Source of the DNA: Ligustrum vulgare
Lineage: Eukaryota; Streptophyta; Magnoliopsida; Lamiales; Oleaceae
Reading direction: 5' to 3'
DNA: 64,000 bases
Assembly (NCBI GenBank): GCA_963555705.1
Contig: OY743172.1
Coordinates: 26,163,446-26,227,445 of the forward strand
The notes under the pieces are model-generated. The model ran no database searches. It saw only the letters and a list, made by a program, of their open reading frames with translations, and was not told the origin of the DNA. Positions 42,885 through 54,230 of the stretch are shown piece by piece (within the stretch, counting starts at the first letter, position 1; every line of letters begins with the position of its first letter). The translations under genes were made by a program, and so were the position numbers.

Positions 42885-43226
42885 TATAAAACCTTCTTCT
42901 CCTCATTGTTTCTCCTTTACCGTATCCTCAGAATTTTTTGCAGTAGTATCTCCGCAAGAAGTTGCAGCGCCCCTTCTGTATTTGCAAGTTTTTGATATCT
43001 CTTCAAGGGCTTTTTACGTAACAACTCGTCCCTGTCGCTCTACACTCTTCATTGGCACGTTCTTCGCTCCGAGTATACAATCTTAGATTTCCGTTTCTGA
43101 AGGTAAATTTCTTTTCATTTGTAAGTGTAAAGAAAACCTTTTTACTTCTAATCTTCAAGCGTGAGTTTGAAATTTTTGTTTTGCCTTTTGTTTATCTTTC
43201 GGTGATTCTGACTCTTTTTTAAGAAT
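42885..43226 (+). promoter_or_regulatory. TATA box and spliced-looking leader of the antisense gene (copy 1)
   Basis: TATAAAA at 42885-42891 on the plus strand precedes a pyrimidine-rich leader. GAAG|GTAAATTTC at about 43101 looks like a donor and TTTTTTAAG just before AATAAATGG (43222-43227) like an acceptor. The element thus appears to carry a plus-strand promoter opposing its LTR promoter. Confidence 0.5.
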
Positions 43227-46200
43227 AAATGGAAAGAGTTGGGGGAACGGGTTCACAGGAAATGTTAGCAATGGCGATTCCTGTCTCAGAGGTTTCTGCC
43301 CAATATCTTTGTCAGTTTTTAGTTCCCACTTCTTTAGGGAACAGATTAAGAGGAGGAATAGGAAAATCAGTGGTATAATTTATTTGAGTGATTCTGACAG
43401 TGAAGAAGAAAAAGACCAGAACTACATGGCTCATCTATCATCCGAGGAGGAGGCTTCTTTGAGAGAGCTCTGAAGCAAGCGGGACAGGGATTTGGGAAGA
43501 GGAGAGGCTGTGGGCTCTTCTTCTGGTCACCAGGACCTCGGATTAATTGTTAGAGCCCCATTTAGGGCACATAGGGAAGAGCTGGGGCTTTCTGAGGAGG
43601 AAATAGCCCAGGTTGAAGGTTGGGTAGACCTGGTGAATAAAGTATCAGGGTTACATGTAGACTCTGATCCGAACTCAAAGTCGTGGGAAAGCAACGAGAT
43701 CGCCACTGAAATTCGAGGGGTTGATTTGGCTAGAGCCTCGGCGAAATCCAGGATGCCAGAAGGGGTTCGATTAGTGCACCCTACACCTTCTTGCTGACCT
43801 TGCAGCCCTCCCCCAGGTCAAGTGGCCATATGTTATGATGCTCTATCCTGCGGGATGAGGCTACCCCTGAACCCCAACTTCAAGGCACTGCTCAGGAGAT
43901 ACAACCTATGCCCCTACCAGTTGGCTCCCAACTTCTGGACGCAGGGCATGGGTACTTGGATAGTGTGGCAAGAGGTCAACCCCAACTATCCCATCTCACT
44001 ACACATCATCCATACCTTGTATACTTTGAAGAAATCAGTTAGAAGGGAAAAAGATGTGAAGTCGGACGTCAAAGACTGGTATTACTTGTCTCCTAGGGGC
44101 CATACCCTCCCGTTATCACTGGTCATCCTACTTCGATAAAGAACTGGAGGAACCAATGGTTCTGGGTTGCGGGGGAGTGGTAGAGCTCTCCTGTGGACCC
44201 TAGTCTAGAAATTCCAGTTCCCCGAATTCTTTCCTCACCTAGTGAGTCTTTCATTTACTTTAGTATCCTTGAGTGTCATGCATCATTCATTTTTTATTTA
44301 CTATTCACCTTTCTTTACTGGTTCCTAACATGTTATTGGTTTATGGCAGGGGACACTTTTGCCTACCTCCTGTAGCGATCGAGAATTTTCGTGATTTTAT
44401 TCAAATAAATATTTTTAAAAGCGTGTCACTTTGACTTTGCCCATCATTTAGTTATTTATTTTTAAACACGTGCTCGTCTAGCTAGTTAAGTGGAAAATTT
44501 AATTTATTCAAAAACTTAGTCAAATTTCAATCTTTATCAAAATTATTTCAAAATGACAGTTTATTTTCAAAGCCCAAGCTTTAATTATATTAAGTCCAAA
44601 TTTCAACTGTTTTAATCCAATCCAACATCTCGAGCCCAAATGTTTTACCGATCATTCAAGTCCTTTTAACAACCCAATCAATAAATTCTTGGCCCAACTA
44701 AATCAACAACTTATTTTTCAAGTATTTCCTTACACAACCATATTCACTTCCAAAATTCTCACAATTTTCCATGAATCAAGATTTAACATAAACTACCATG
44801 TTTAACACCTAAATCAACCATTAAGTAGATCCTCTCCCTTACATTCACGACACACACAAACAATTTGAAGCAATATAATTTCACTCTAGGCATGAATCTC
44901 TTTGTCTCAAACTGATCAAATTTGATTTCATCATCTCAACCCGAACATTACCAGATTACTGCCTCCATCACTTACTGCCCAGCCGAATTCCAATTTTGCA
45001 ACCCAATCTGCAATTATCCTCCCACCACAACACTGCAAGAACCACAACCATAGGCACGGTCGACACCTCAGCCACCACACCACGTCCATCGCTAATGCCC
45101 TATGTTCAAAACCACAGCCAACAGAAATAATCACCAACGACCGCCTACATCCATCAACGACAACCAAAACTCATATTTAAATTCAAGAATCGACCAGCCC
45201 CAACACGCAACCACTGAACCACAAACCCGAAATCACCACTGCTGCCAACTAAAAATTTACACCCAAATCAAAAACCCAAAACCAAGATACCTACTAACCT
45301 TCGACCGCCACTTCGCCGGAGCTATTGCCGGAATCGAGACACCAACAGCCCAATCCCAAGCCTCGATTTTGTCTTCTGTTTTTACACCAAATTCTCCCAA
45401 AAATCATCCATTTTTCTCACACACCGTACCACCTCACTACCACCTCGCCCGACGGTGCCTCACGGTGTGGTATCGGAGGGAGGGGCTGGACACCCCTTCC
45501 CGTCGCTCTCTTCCTCTCTCTCTGTCGTATTGAAGAGAGAGGGTGAGGGTATATATATAATTTTTATAAATTATATTTTAGTCCCCAAATTTTAAAAGTT
45601 ATCTATTGTATTCCCTTCTAGTTTAAAAGCAATTATTTCAGCCATTTTATTTAATTTCATTATTTAACCCCCAAGTTCGAAAGGTTGATCATTTCAGTCC
45701 CTTAGTCTTAAAATCATTTAATTCAGTCCTAAGTTTTAAAGGTTATTAATTAAGCCCTACAATTTTTATAAATGGTTTATTTCAACCCATTTCATTTTAA
45801 TTTCATTATCTAAGTCCAAAATTTTCAATTGAGTCTATTCTAACCCAAAGTTTCTGCTGAAATCTAATTTGGTCAGAAACTTTTTGAGTTGGTCAATTCA
45901 GTTCCTAATTTCAATTAATTTCACAAATTAGTCCCCGAGTCTTCAATTGAGTATAATATGACCCTGAGTTTTGAGTAAAATATAACTTGGTCAGGAACTT
46001 TTCGGGTTTATCAATGCAGTCCATAATTTCAATTATTTGCACAAACTCCCAAATCTTTACACTTTACCAGTTTAGACCGAGCTCTACACTTTTAAATTCT
46101 TTCAATTCATCCCTCAAATTTACTTTTATTTACAAAACTTTAATTTCAAGTTCTAATAGAAAATTATTTATTTTAGGGCTAGACGAGGAGCGGGATTTTC

Positions 46201-48589
46201 AACAAAGCTAGAATCATTTTTTTAAGCAAGTTCAGAAATATCTTAAGGTAGGTTCATTACTTCAAAAATCTTTTATGTTAAATGCGCAATATTAAGTAAA
46301 CCCGTATTGTAAATTTATGCATGTGATTACGTAATTTATGAGAACCAATTGCCTTCGAGCCTAGATCCACATGTCTTCGGGCATGAAACAGTTTCCTTCG
46401 GGCCCAGATCCACATGTCTTCAGGCATGAAAATTTATGATGTATGAGATCCATTTGCTTATTGCATGAGAATGAGAATTTATGACTTAAATTGCATGATT
46501 ATACGTGTTATTTACTGTACAGTTTATTTAATTTGCGCTGAACCTACTGAGTATTTCTATGAAATGCTCACCCCTATTTTTAAACTTACAAATTGCAGAT
46601 TTCGGAGAAGGTGGCGAATGAAAGGGCAGTGGTGGCAAATAATAATGAAGCTATATTTTTTAAAGTCACGATTCATGAATAGTGTCAATTTATTTATATG
46701 TCGTTATTTTAAATATGATATTTAAAGTCATGAACATCGTCAATTTAATTATTTTTCGTTACTTTCTTTGAAAGTTAAGATTTCAACGTTTTTACGCATT
46801 TATCAAATTTAATTTATTTACAGTTGAAATTTTTCACATACATATGATGTTTAGAATTCAATTATTTTCCGCAATAAAATTAGATTTAAAGGAGAAGTGA
46901 CATCCCGAGCTTCACGGAATTTGGGGCGTTACACCTCCTCTCTGACGCAGACTTAGCGGCAGTAAGGCGTTTTTTTGCTTATAAGGGCACTTTTCAGGGG
47001 ATTATTCAACAAAATAAATTATTTGTTAAGCACGGCCCTATGCGATCCATGAGTAAGTTTGTTTCCTTATTGCCTTCATAACTTATACCTCGTCCGTTCA
47101 TAACTTCATTCCCCTTATTTTCTCGCTAGGTTCCAAGGATTTTCCGAAGATTCCTTTGAAGGGTCTCGTGGCCAACAAGATCCCTCATGCTCTTTGCCAC
47201 GGCATCGAAATCGAGAAGAGGCAGAAAGCAATACTTTCTAACCTGCAAGTAAGGGTGGCAAAAGAGGTATCTGAGGCGTCCACAACCCAACTTCAGGGTC
47301 CTCTTCCCGCACTACTGCCTCCACCCAGTCTGCTGTCGGTGGGTCCCCAACATCCTAGCTTAGAAAAAGGGGCTGAACCTAAGAGGGTTGCTACATTGGG
47401 GAAAGGAAAAAGTTCGGACAGGGGAGGCTCCAAGAGGGAGAGGGAGTCTAAGAGCGTTTCTGTGCAATCTCCCTTGTCCGAGGATATTTCTGAACATGTA
47501 TCCGAGGAGGAGCCTGCCCCATTAAAGAGGCTTAGAAGGGGCAAGGAAAAGGAAAAAACCTCCGCACCTCCGCACCAGAGATTCAGGATTTGGAGGACGA
47601 GCCATCTGTGTCTATCCCAGATTTGGCTTACGAAGTGACTCCTGAGGGGGCAGAAGAGCTTAAGCACATTAGATCCAGTGTTCACCCCAGAGATGTTACC
47701 TTCAGTCCTTCTTTGTTCGACTTCCCCAAGTCTCCTCCTGCTAGGGCTACTTTAGTCACTGAGCAATTTTAGACAGAAGGCTGGTTTACCTTCTCCTCTA
47801 GTGCCACTCCATCCCGGAAGCTGGTCCAATGCTATGAATGCTAGGGCTCTTGCCCTTATTGACGTGGTAGAGTCTTCTGTGGAGGAGGCGCAGCGGGACA
47901 AGAAGGAGATTGAGACTGCCACTCGCCATGCAGACAATATGCTTAGAGAGATTAAGGACCTCAAGGAGCATCTGTCCATTGCTCGCAAGGCCTCCTCGGA
48001 AGATAGGGTGACAGCCAAACGCCTTCAGGAGAACAATGAAAAGTTAAGGCACGACCTGAAGGCTTCCGAGGCAGACGTGGCGTTCCTTTGTAAAAAATTG
48101 GACGATTCCAACCGGGCTCAGTCCATAACTTCTGAGGCCCTAACAGCAGCCAATGCGGCCAAGTTTAAGCTAGAGGCTGAGGTGGCAGCAGCAGCCTCTG
48201 AGAAATTGGGGAGAGAGGTGGAGGCTAGGAGGAAGGCAGAGGAGGACCTTGCCTCTCTGGAACGACATATGCAATCTAGGATCACTGAAGTTCTGGAGCA
48301 GACAGTTGCATCACGAGTGGAGAAAGCTTTAAGTGCCAAGGTGTCTGACGCAATCCAGAATTTCAAAGACACTTTTGAAGAGACACCAGAATATGAGGCC
48401 ATGTAGAGGGTCTTTGGGAACATTGGGGCTAGGATAACTTTGGGGGACGTGAAGGAAGCGTTCCCATCCCTAGACCTATCCTCCATTGAAGCCCTGTACC
48501 CCGAGCCTCGAGATGATTCGCTCGATGATCCTGCAGATCCTTTGGATGCACCTGGCAAGGGTTCTTCAGAGGATGTCCCTCCGCAATGA
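43227..48589 (+). pseudogene. Antisense gene of the gypsy element, copy 1 ('putative gypsy type transposon' domain, coiled coil)
   Basis: Plus-strand gene opposite to integrase, from ATG 43227 to TGA 48587-48589, split by a solo LTR (44371-46933). Acidic serine-rich N-terminus (43390-43480), then a plant 'putative gypsy type transposon' domain (PF04195-like: MRLPLNPNFKALL, CPYQLAPNFW near 43856-43940; NQWFWVAGEW near 44152), then KR/ED-rich linker (47400-47580) and a coiled coil of about 200 residues (47801-48400). Apparent introns: donor about 44242, acceptor GGCAG at 44345-44350; donor GTAAGT about 47053, acceptor CGCTAG about 47131. The first intron position is shared with copy 2. Damage: stops near 43471 and 43797 and at 48404, frameshifts near 47585 and 47770. 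Without the insert about 2.8 kb. Function unknown; similar antisense frames occur in Tat-lineage elements. Confidence 0.72.
44371..46933 (+). mobile_element. Solo LTR 1 (gypsy type, 2563 bp) inside the antisense gene
   Basis: Begins TGTAGCGATCGAGAATTT, ends GGGGCGTTACA, flanked by CCTCC at 44366-44370 and 46934-46938. The interior has no pol domain but has LTR-like repeats of 'TTCAGTCC-AA-TT' and the doubled 'CCTTCGGGC...CCACATGTCTTC' word (46353-46430). Open frames near 45102-45533 are chance frames in this LTR. Confidence 0.88.
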
Positions 48590-49178
48590 TCCTCTTTTGT
48601 ATTTGCCTTGTTGTTGTTTTTTTTGTAAGTGCAATGGCTCCTTATATTGTAAATGTAACAACATTCAAATTGTAAATACTTTGATTTTATGAATGCAATG
48701 ATTTATTTATATTTAGTTTAATGTCTTAGTTTGTACGACCTTATCTGTTTAAGCGTGAACGCTTCAAGACACAAACGCCTTGTAAACGCATCGTATGAAG
48801 ATATGTGTATAGTCCCTCAGATCTAAGTAGCTCAAGTCATTTATGTTAGCTGGTTAGATCTGATTTTGACCAATTTTTGAACATTTTTGTCTTATACTTT
48901 GTAACACCTATGTTTATAAATTTGTATGAACTCCTATTGATGGTGTTAACACTTTCAACCCATACGCAGTGGTCGCAGTGTATGCTTATAAGAGTCCTTT
49001 GTTTTTAACAAATTTCATGCATGGCGTAGACGTATGGTCTTATAACCAAAATAATCTAAGAATTTGTGTTTATCCATTATGTTTGTCTAATCAGTACTTG
49101 GTATAATCCTCAACGTAACTCACTTAGGATTTTATAAAATTATATGGTAATGCTGTAACCACTGAAGAGGAATTTGAT
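48590..49178. other. Spacer between antisense gene and integrase (copy 1)
   Basis: 590 bp of non-coding sequence between two convergent reading frames; presumably holds the 3' ends of both transcripts. No clear terminator motif beyond AT-rich stretches. Confidence 0.55.
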
Positions 49179-50060
49179 TTATTGAAAATAACGACGAAGG
49201 TGATCCGTGTTCCAAGGATTACATAAAGGTACCCCAAATAAGTCTTCGATCATGTACGTTCCGAGTACCACCTTGGCAGAGACTTTGTAAGGGACTTCCC
49301 AGTTATGACCTAAAGTCCCTACTCCTGGTTCTTGAATTGAGGGAAGAACCTTTTTGAGGACTAAGTCCCCAACATTAAAGTGCCGACTCTTAACCCTTTT
49401 GTTGTAATAGCGGGCCATTTTCTCATGGTACCTGGTCATTACTACTTGAGAATCATTCCGTTTTTCCAGGACGAAATCCAAATTAGCCCTTTGTGTTTCT
49501 TCGTTTCCCACTTCGTCATAATGGATTTGACTAAGAGAAGGGACCCCAATTCCGAATGGACATACCGCCTCGGATCCATATGCCAAGGAGAAAGGCGTTT
49601 CACCAGTGGCAGTGTATGAAGTGGTTCGAAGTGCCCATAATACTTGTGGGAGTTCATCTACTCATGCGCCCTTTTTGGACTCCAGCTTCCTTTTCAAGGT
49701 ATTCTTTATGGTCTTGTTCACAGCTTCAACCTGTCCGTTAGCTTGTGGGTGATGTGGAGATGAAAATAATTTCTTAATTCCCAAATCGTTGCACAATTCA
49801 TCTATGCTTCTGTTTTGAACTGTTTTGCATTATCACTAACCATCGAGTGCGGTATTCCGAATCGGCATTGACATTCTTCCAGATAAACTTTGTGGTGTTG
49901 GCCTCGGTAATCCTCATCAGGGGTTCTGCCTCGACCCACTTGGTAAAGTAGTCAATTGCCACTATTGCAAAGCAATTATTACTAGCACCCCTAGGCATAT
50001 GACCAATAATATCAACCCCCCACTTCGCAAAAGGCCGACCCGATTCGGCCCAAATGCTGA
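49179..50060 (-). pseudogene. Gypsy integrase fragment, copy 1
   Basis: On the minus strand the sequence enters in the integrase core (WGVDIIGH, DYFTKWVEAEPL at about 49920-50030), continues through the SPHHPQANGQ region near 49760, and ends with a long C-terminal part (ATGETPF, near 49590, to a TAA at 49181-49179). At least two frameshifts and one stop (near 49667) break it. Protease, reverse transcriptase and RNase H should lie upstream but are missing: the sequence is cut at about 50060 by an unrelated LTR fragment. It ends 590 bp from, and tail to tail with, the antisense gene. Confidence 0.85.
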
Positions 50061-50065
50061 GAACG

Positions 50066-51097
50066 CGGATCTACGCGAAAATGAGGGTTTTTAGGGTACT
50101 TTTTGGTTAGGGTTCATAACTTTTTACTCCATTTTTTCATCCAAAAACCTTTTTCTCCCTTTTCTTCTTCTTTGTTTTTCTTTTGTTTGTAATTTAATTT
50201 GTAATTTATTTTTGATTTCAAGTTGCTAGCACCCATTGGATCAAAGAAGCAAGAAGTCAAGTGATAATACAAATTAAAGTTCAAGGAATTTTGGGGCAAA
50301 AATCAAGGGAAGTGATTTATTTCATTATCTTGTATTTTTAATCTTTGATTTCTATATTTTGTGATGTATTTTTGTAAACCTCAACTTTTGTACAATATTT
50401 ATACAATGGGCTAGTTGTTTTATGGTGGGATGATTGATGTAGCTTAACTTAGTTTAAGTAATTTTAATGTTTGTTTATTAATTTTGAACTTAATTCATGT
50501 GTGTTTGTTATTGAGATTATTCCATGTGTTTGATTGATCACCAAATATATATTTTGTGAAGTGTATGGTAATCGAGAGATATTATGCATTTTAGACCAAA
50601 TAACAAATGCTCTAGATTCTTATTAAGGATAGAGATATACCTTAAACCCTAGATGATTCATTGAGCTATTCTCACAAAGAGTTAATGCAATTGATTGGAC
50701 TTTAATCGACATAGAGATATAGTAGGTTAAACCAATTGATTATGGTTAATTTCACTCGAGAGAGGTAATTAGCTAAACTTGAAAAATCGGGTCTAACATT
50801 GTAAATGAGTAATTTATTAATTTTCATGTGTTGAGAAATTACTTAAGCGAGAGTTACGTGAATCTCAACTATTTTATCTTTCATTTTCCTTATTTTAATT
50901 TGGTTTAAAATTAGTTTCGTTAATTTAGAATTGTCAAAAATCCATCTTTTAATTGTGTGTTTCATTTGTTCAGATTAAATTAACTAGAGTATAATAGAGT
51001 ATACGTTCCTCGTGGGATCGACAACCCGGACTCAAAAAGTCCACTTTATTACTTGTACGCGACTCGTGCGCTTGCGGTACACTATTTTGAGCGAACA
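50066..51097 (+). repeat. 3' part of an Athila/Tat-type LTR at a rearrangement junction
   Basis: Its last 90 bp (TCCTCGTGGGATCGACAACC, AGTCCACTTTATTACTTG) match the end of solo LTR 3 (61205-61295). It ends GCGAACA. There is no matching start and no target duplication: integrase sequence (copy 1) lies on the left and mid-gene antisense sequence (copy 2) on the right. Confidence 0.65.
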
Positions 51098-52930
51098 TAG
51101 GACACAATGGTTCTGGGTAGTCAGAAAATGGCAGTGCTCCCCTCCGGATCTGGTTCATGAAATTATTGTTCTTCGGACTCTCTCTTGCCCTCGTGAGTCT
51201 TTTGTATTCTTAGTGTGAATGTAAGTATAATGTAGGTTGTTTTGAGTTTCAACGATAACCTTCTGTGTTATCTTTGCAGGTCAACAATACGCACACCTTC
51301 TCCCTAAGGAGGACTTGGCCATGGTGAAGAAGCTCTTTGCATACCGTGCCACTTTCCCAGAGGTGATATTGAAGAAAAACTTTTTATCAAGCATGGGCTT
51401 ATGCGAGATATGGATAAGTTCTATATTCCTTGTGTTAATTGTATCGTTGTCCGAAGCGCCTTTAACTGACAATTTCATTTTGATGAATATGTTCTAAAGA
51501 ACTTCCCAAGGTTTCCCTCAAGGGCCTGATGGCGAAGAAGATTCCACTTCCGTTGAGGCCCGGGAGTGACGAGGAGCTTAAGCAGAAGTCTTTGATCAGC
51601 AGTTTCCAAGTGGAAGTTGCAAGAACATAGCTAATGCCTTAGCTGCAAAGCTCATAAAGCTTCTTTCAGTGTTGCTCCCTCCACCGGTCTTGTTGTCTAA
51701 GGGTCAGCAATGATTGGAAGTGAAGGAGAGAGAAAATAGAAGCAAAAGGAAGAGAAAAAATCCAAAACATCCTTGGTTGATGATCCTTCTGATGAGGATG
51801 TTGTGGAGGTAATGGGGCATGAGGTGCCTCCACAGAAGAGGCTAAAGAAAAACAAAGGCATATCTGGTTCTTCCGAGGTGGATGTAGCCGATTTACCTCC
51901 ACCAGTTGATCCAATCAGAGGCAAAAGGGATGTCTCCAGCTCAAATTTCTTTTCCCAGGCTCAGGATCCCCCAGGCCATGATGAAGGTTTGATTACTGTT
52001 CCGGGGGATGGACCAGGAGGTGACCACAGAAATTGCTGCTGAGCTTAGCCATATAAAGGCTGTCCTGTGAGCTAAGGAAAGCACCTTGAATACCACCCTC
52101 TTAGATTCTCCGAATTCTCCTCCTGCCAGGAGTGCTTTGGCAATGGAGCACTTCTGAACTGAATGTTGGGAAATATACTACACCAACATGTCACCAGCTC
52201 AGAAGCTGCATGCTGCCAGGGCCATGAATGTTAGGGCCTTCACCTTGATAGATGGGGTTGAGTCCACCGTTAAGGATTTGGAATTGAAGAAGAAGAGCGT
52301 TGAGATAGCTCTTCAAAATGCTAACAACATGGTGGTCCAGATTAAAACTCTCTGTGACGGCAATTGAAAATCTCTTCATGAGGAGAAGATGATCTCAAAG
52401 CGCTTGAAGGAGGACAATGATAGGCTAAAACTGAACCTAGAGGTTGCTGATGCCGAAGTGGCCAGTTTTTCCAAGAGATTCGATGATGTGGTTCAGTCCC
52501 AGGCCATAACTATCGAGGCCCTGTAAAAGACAACCACAGAGTAGAGGAGTCTGGTGGATAAGGCGGCTGGACTAACTCATGAGTTGGAGAAGGAAAAGGA
52601 GGCCAGATTGACAAGAGAAGAGTCCTTGCGGAGGGCATAAGAAAGACTTTCTTAGAGCGAGATATTGAGATTAGGGTGATTAATGGCATCCATCATTTCA
52701 ATGATACATTTGAAGAGATCCCGAAATATGAAGCTATGCAGCCGTTCTTTGCCAACGTCGGGGCATGTATGACTTTGAAAGACGTGAATGATGACTTCCC
52801 AGATTTGAATCTTTCGAAGATTGATGCCTTCTATCCAAAGTCTCAAGATGTTAGTGAGGAAAGTCCCCTTGAAGACGTCACTGGTGGCCCTTCTTCTAAA
52901 GATGTCGACCCTTCCCGTGCTCCTGCTTAG
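51098..52930 (+). pseudogene. Antisense gene of the gypsy element, copy 2 (5'-truncated)
   Basis: Starts abruptly at the TQWFWV block that corresponds to NQWFWV of copy 1. After an intron at the same position (donor GTGAGTC about 51194, acceptor TTTGCAG at 51274-51280) it continues with AHLLPKEDLAMVKKLF, the IPxPL block (about 51540), the charged linker (51720-51860) and remnants of the coiled coil (about 52200-52640). It ends with the acidic tail (EEIPKYEAMQPFF, to TAG at 52928-52930). Several stops and frameshifts. Protein similarity to copy 1 is recognisable but well diverged, so the copies are from different insertions or an old duplication. Confidence 0.7.
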
Positions 52931-53690
52931 GATGTCTGTTTTTGTCATTGTCTTTTGTGAATCTTTATATACTCCACTTTTGATAAAGATATGTGAATTT
53001 TGCATATTTATCTGCTATAGACAAGTAGTTCATATCATAAGATGATCATCATTTAATATGAGATGGTCCATCATAGGATGAACATAGTTTAATATAGGAT
53101 AGTCCGAAACATGTGCAAGTCCTTGGAGTCACTTGTGGATGTGATAGTCCCTCAAATTGAAGCGCTTAAGACATTTATGTCCATCGCTTAGATTTGACTG
53201 AATGGGTCTCAACTCGTACTTCCCCGTGAGTCCCTTGTTTACGTCCAGGGTGATTACATTGGGGCCATTTTTGGTTAAAAAATCTAACATGAGGCGATAT
53301 GCCTTTAAATGGTAAAGGTTTCTTTTGAACAAATTGTAAGATTTATTCTCAAGATTGATCAACGTATTTCATAGGTACTACTTTTTCGGGGTACTAATCA
53401 TCAAGTGACGGAGTCCCTTGCATGAACATATCTTGTGCTCCAAGCTATGTTTTGTCATTCTATCAAGGGGTTCGTCGGATCAAGGCATTGCGATAATCAT
53501 GGACAACTTCGACCACTTTCATTTCGGTTCAAGTTTAGCCAATCCTTCATAATCGTAACTTGGGACCAATCTTTTTTTATGTTCTATTTGTTTGCATAGT
53601 TTTGCGTTTTCCAACACAACTTTGCAATTTTTTCAATGAAAAGCGTGCATGAAGGAATCATTTCACCTCATGAGTTTAAGAAAATCCAAT
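52931..53690. other. Non-coding spacer of copy 2
   Basis: Corresponds to the integrase/antisense spacer of copy 1 but longer; includes imperfect repeats of 'ATATAGGATAGTCC/ATGAGATGGTCC' near 53060-53100. No gene seen. Confidence 0.5.
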
Positions 53691-53699
53691 TTACGCGAA

Positions 53700-54226
53700 T
53701 CACGCAGAAGACAATTTGTTTATCGATACTAGTGGTGGAGGTGACCCACGCTTTATGGATTGAATAAGGATTTTCCAGAGAGATTCTCTACTCCGTAAGT
53801 CCCTGGTGCAGCTTCATCGATGACTTGATGAGGTCCCCCCCCCCCCCCAACTATGCCCTGGGGTCTTTATTCCGGCCTTTTGAGTTAGGACGAGGGATTT
53901 CCTTAAAATTGGACCTTTAATTTTAAAAGTATTAGACCATCTTTTCTCGATATTGAGTCGACGACCTGTGAATCACCCCTTCTTTTGAGGAGGAAAGAAG
54001 CTCTGGGTGAAAACACTCCAATTTGTACTAGACATACTGCCTCTAGCCCATGAGCTAGTAAGAATGGAGTTTCTCTCGTGGCAGTGTGCAAGGTAATTCT
54101 GATTTCCCATAAGGCTCATAGAAGTTCATTTACCCAAGTTTCTTCTTCAGGTTGTTTTATAGATTTATCAACCAAGTATGCTTCGCCCCCATCTAATAGA
54201 ATATTCGCTCCAGAGTTAATGGAGGA
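53700..54226 (-). pseudogene. Gypsy integrase C-terminal fragment, copy 2
   Basis: Minus-strand peptide with TATRETPFLLAHGLEAV (near 54030-54085), aligned with TATGETPFSLAYGSEAV of copy 1, and a NELL-x-ALWEIR stretch before it. A 14-C run (53835-53848) and stops interrupt it. The upstream part is cut by solo LTR 2. Confidence 0.65.
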
Positions 54227-54230
54227 CATC

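Noticed and set aside
45102..45546. Proline/threonine-rich open frames
   Set aside because: Inside solo LTR 1; no conserved protein features.
44371..46933. Complete retrotransposon inside the antisense gene
   Set aside because: No gag or pol domain and no internal LTR pair; TG/CA ends and a 5-bp duplication fit a solo LTR.
47293..48558. Minus-strand open frames opposite the antisense gene coiled coil
   Set aside because: Shadow frames of the coiled-coil coding strand.
42885..48589. Host gene of the plant rather than a transposon gene
   Set aside because: It lies between the LTR/polypurine tract and integrase, occurs twice with the same neighbours, and carries a gypsy-type domain.
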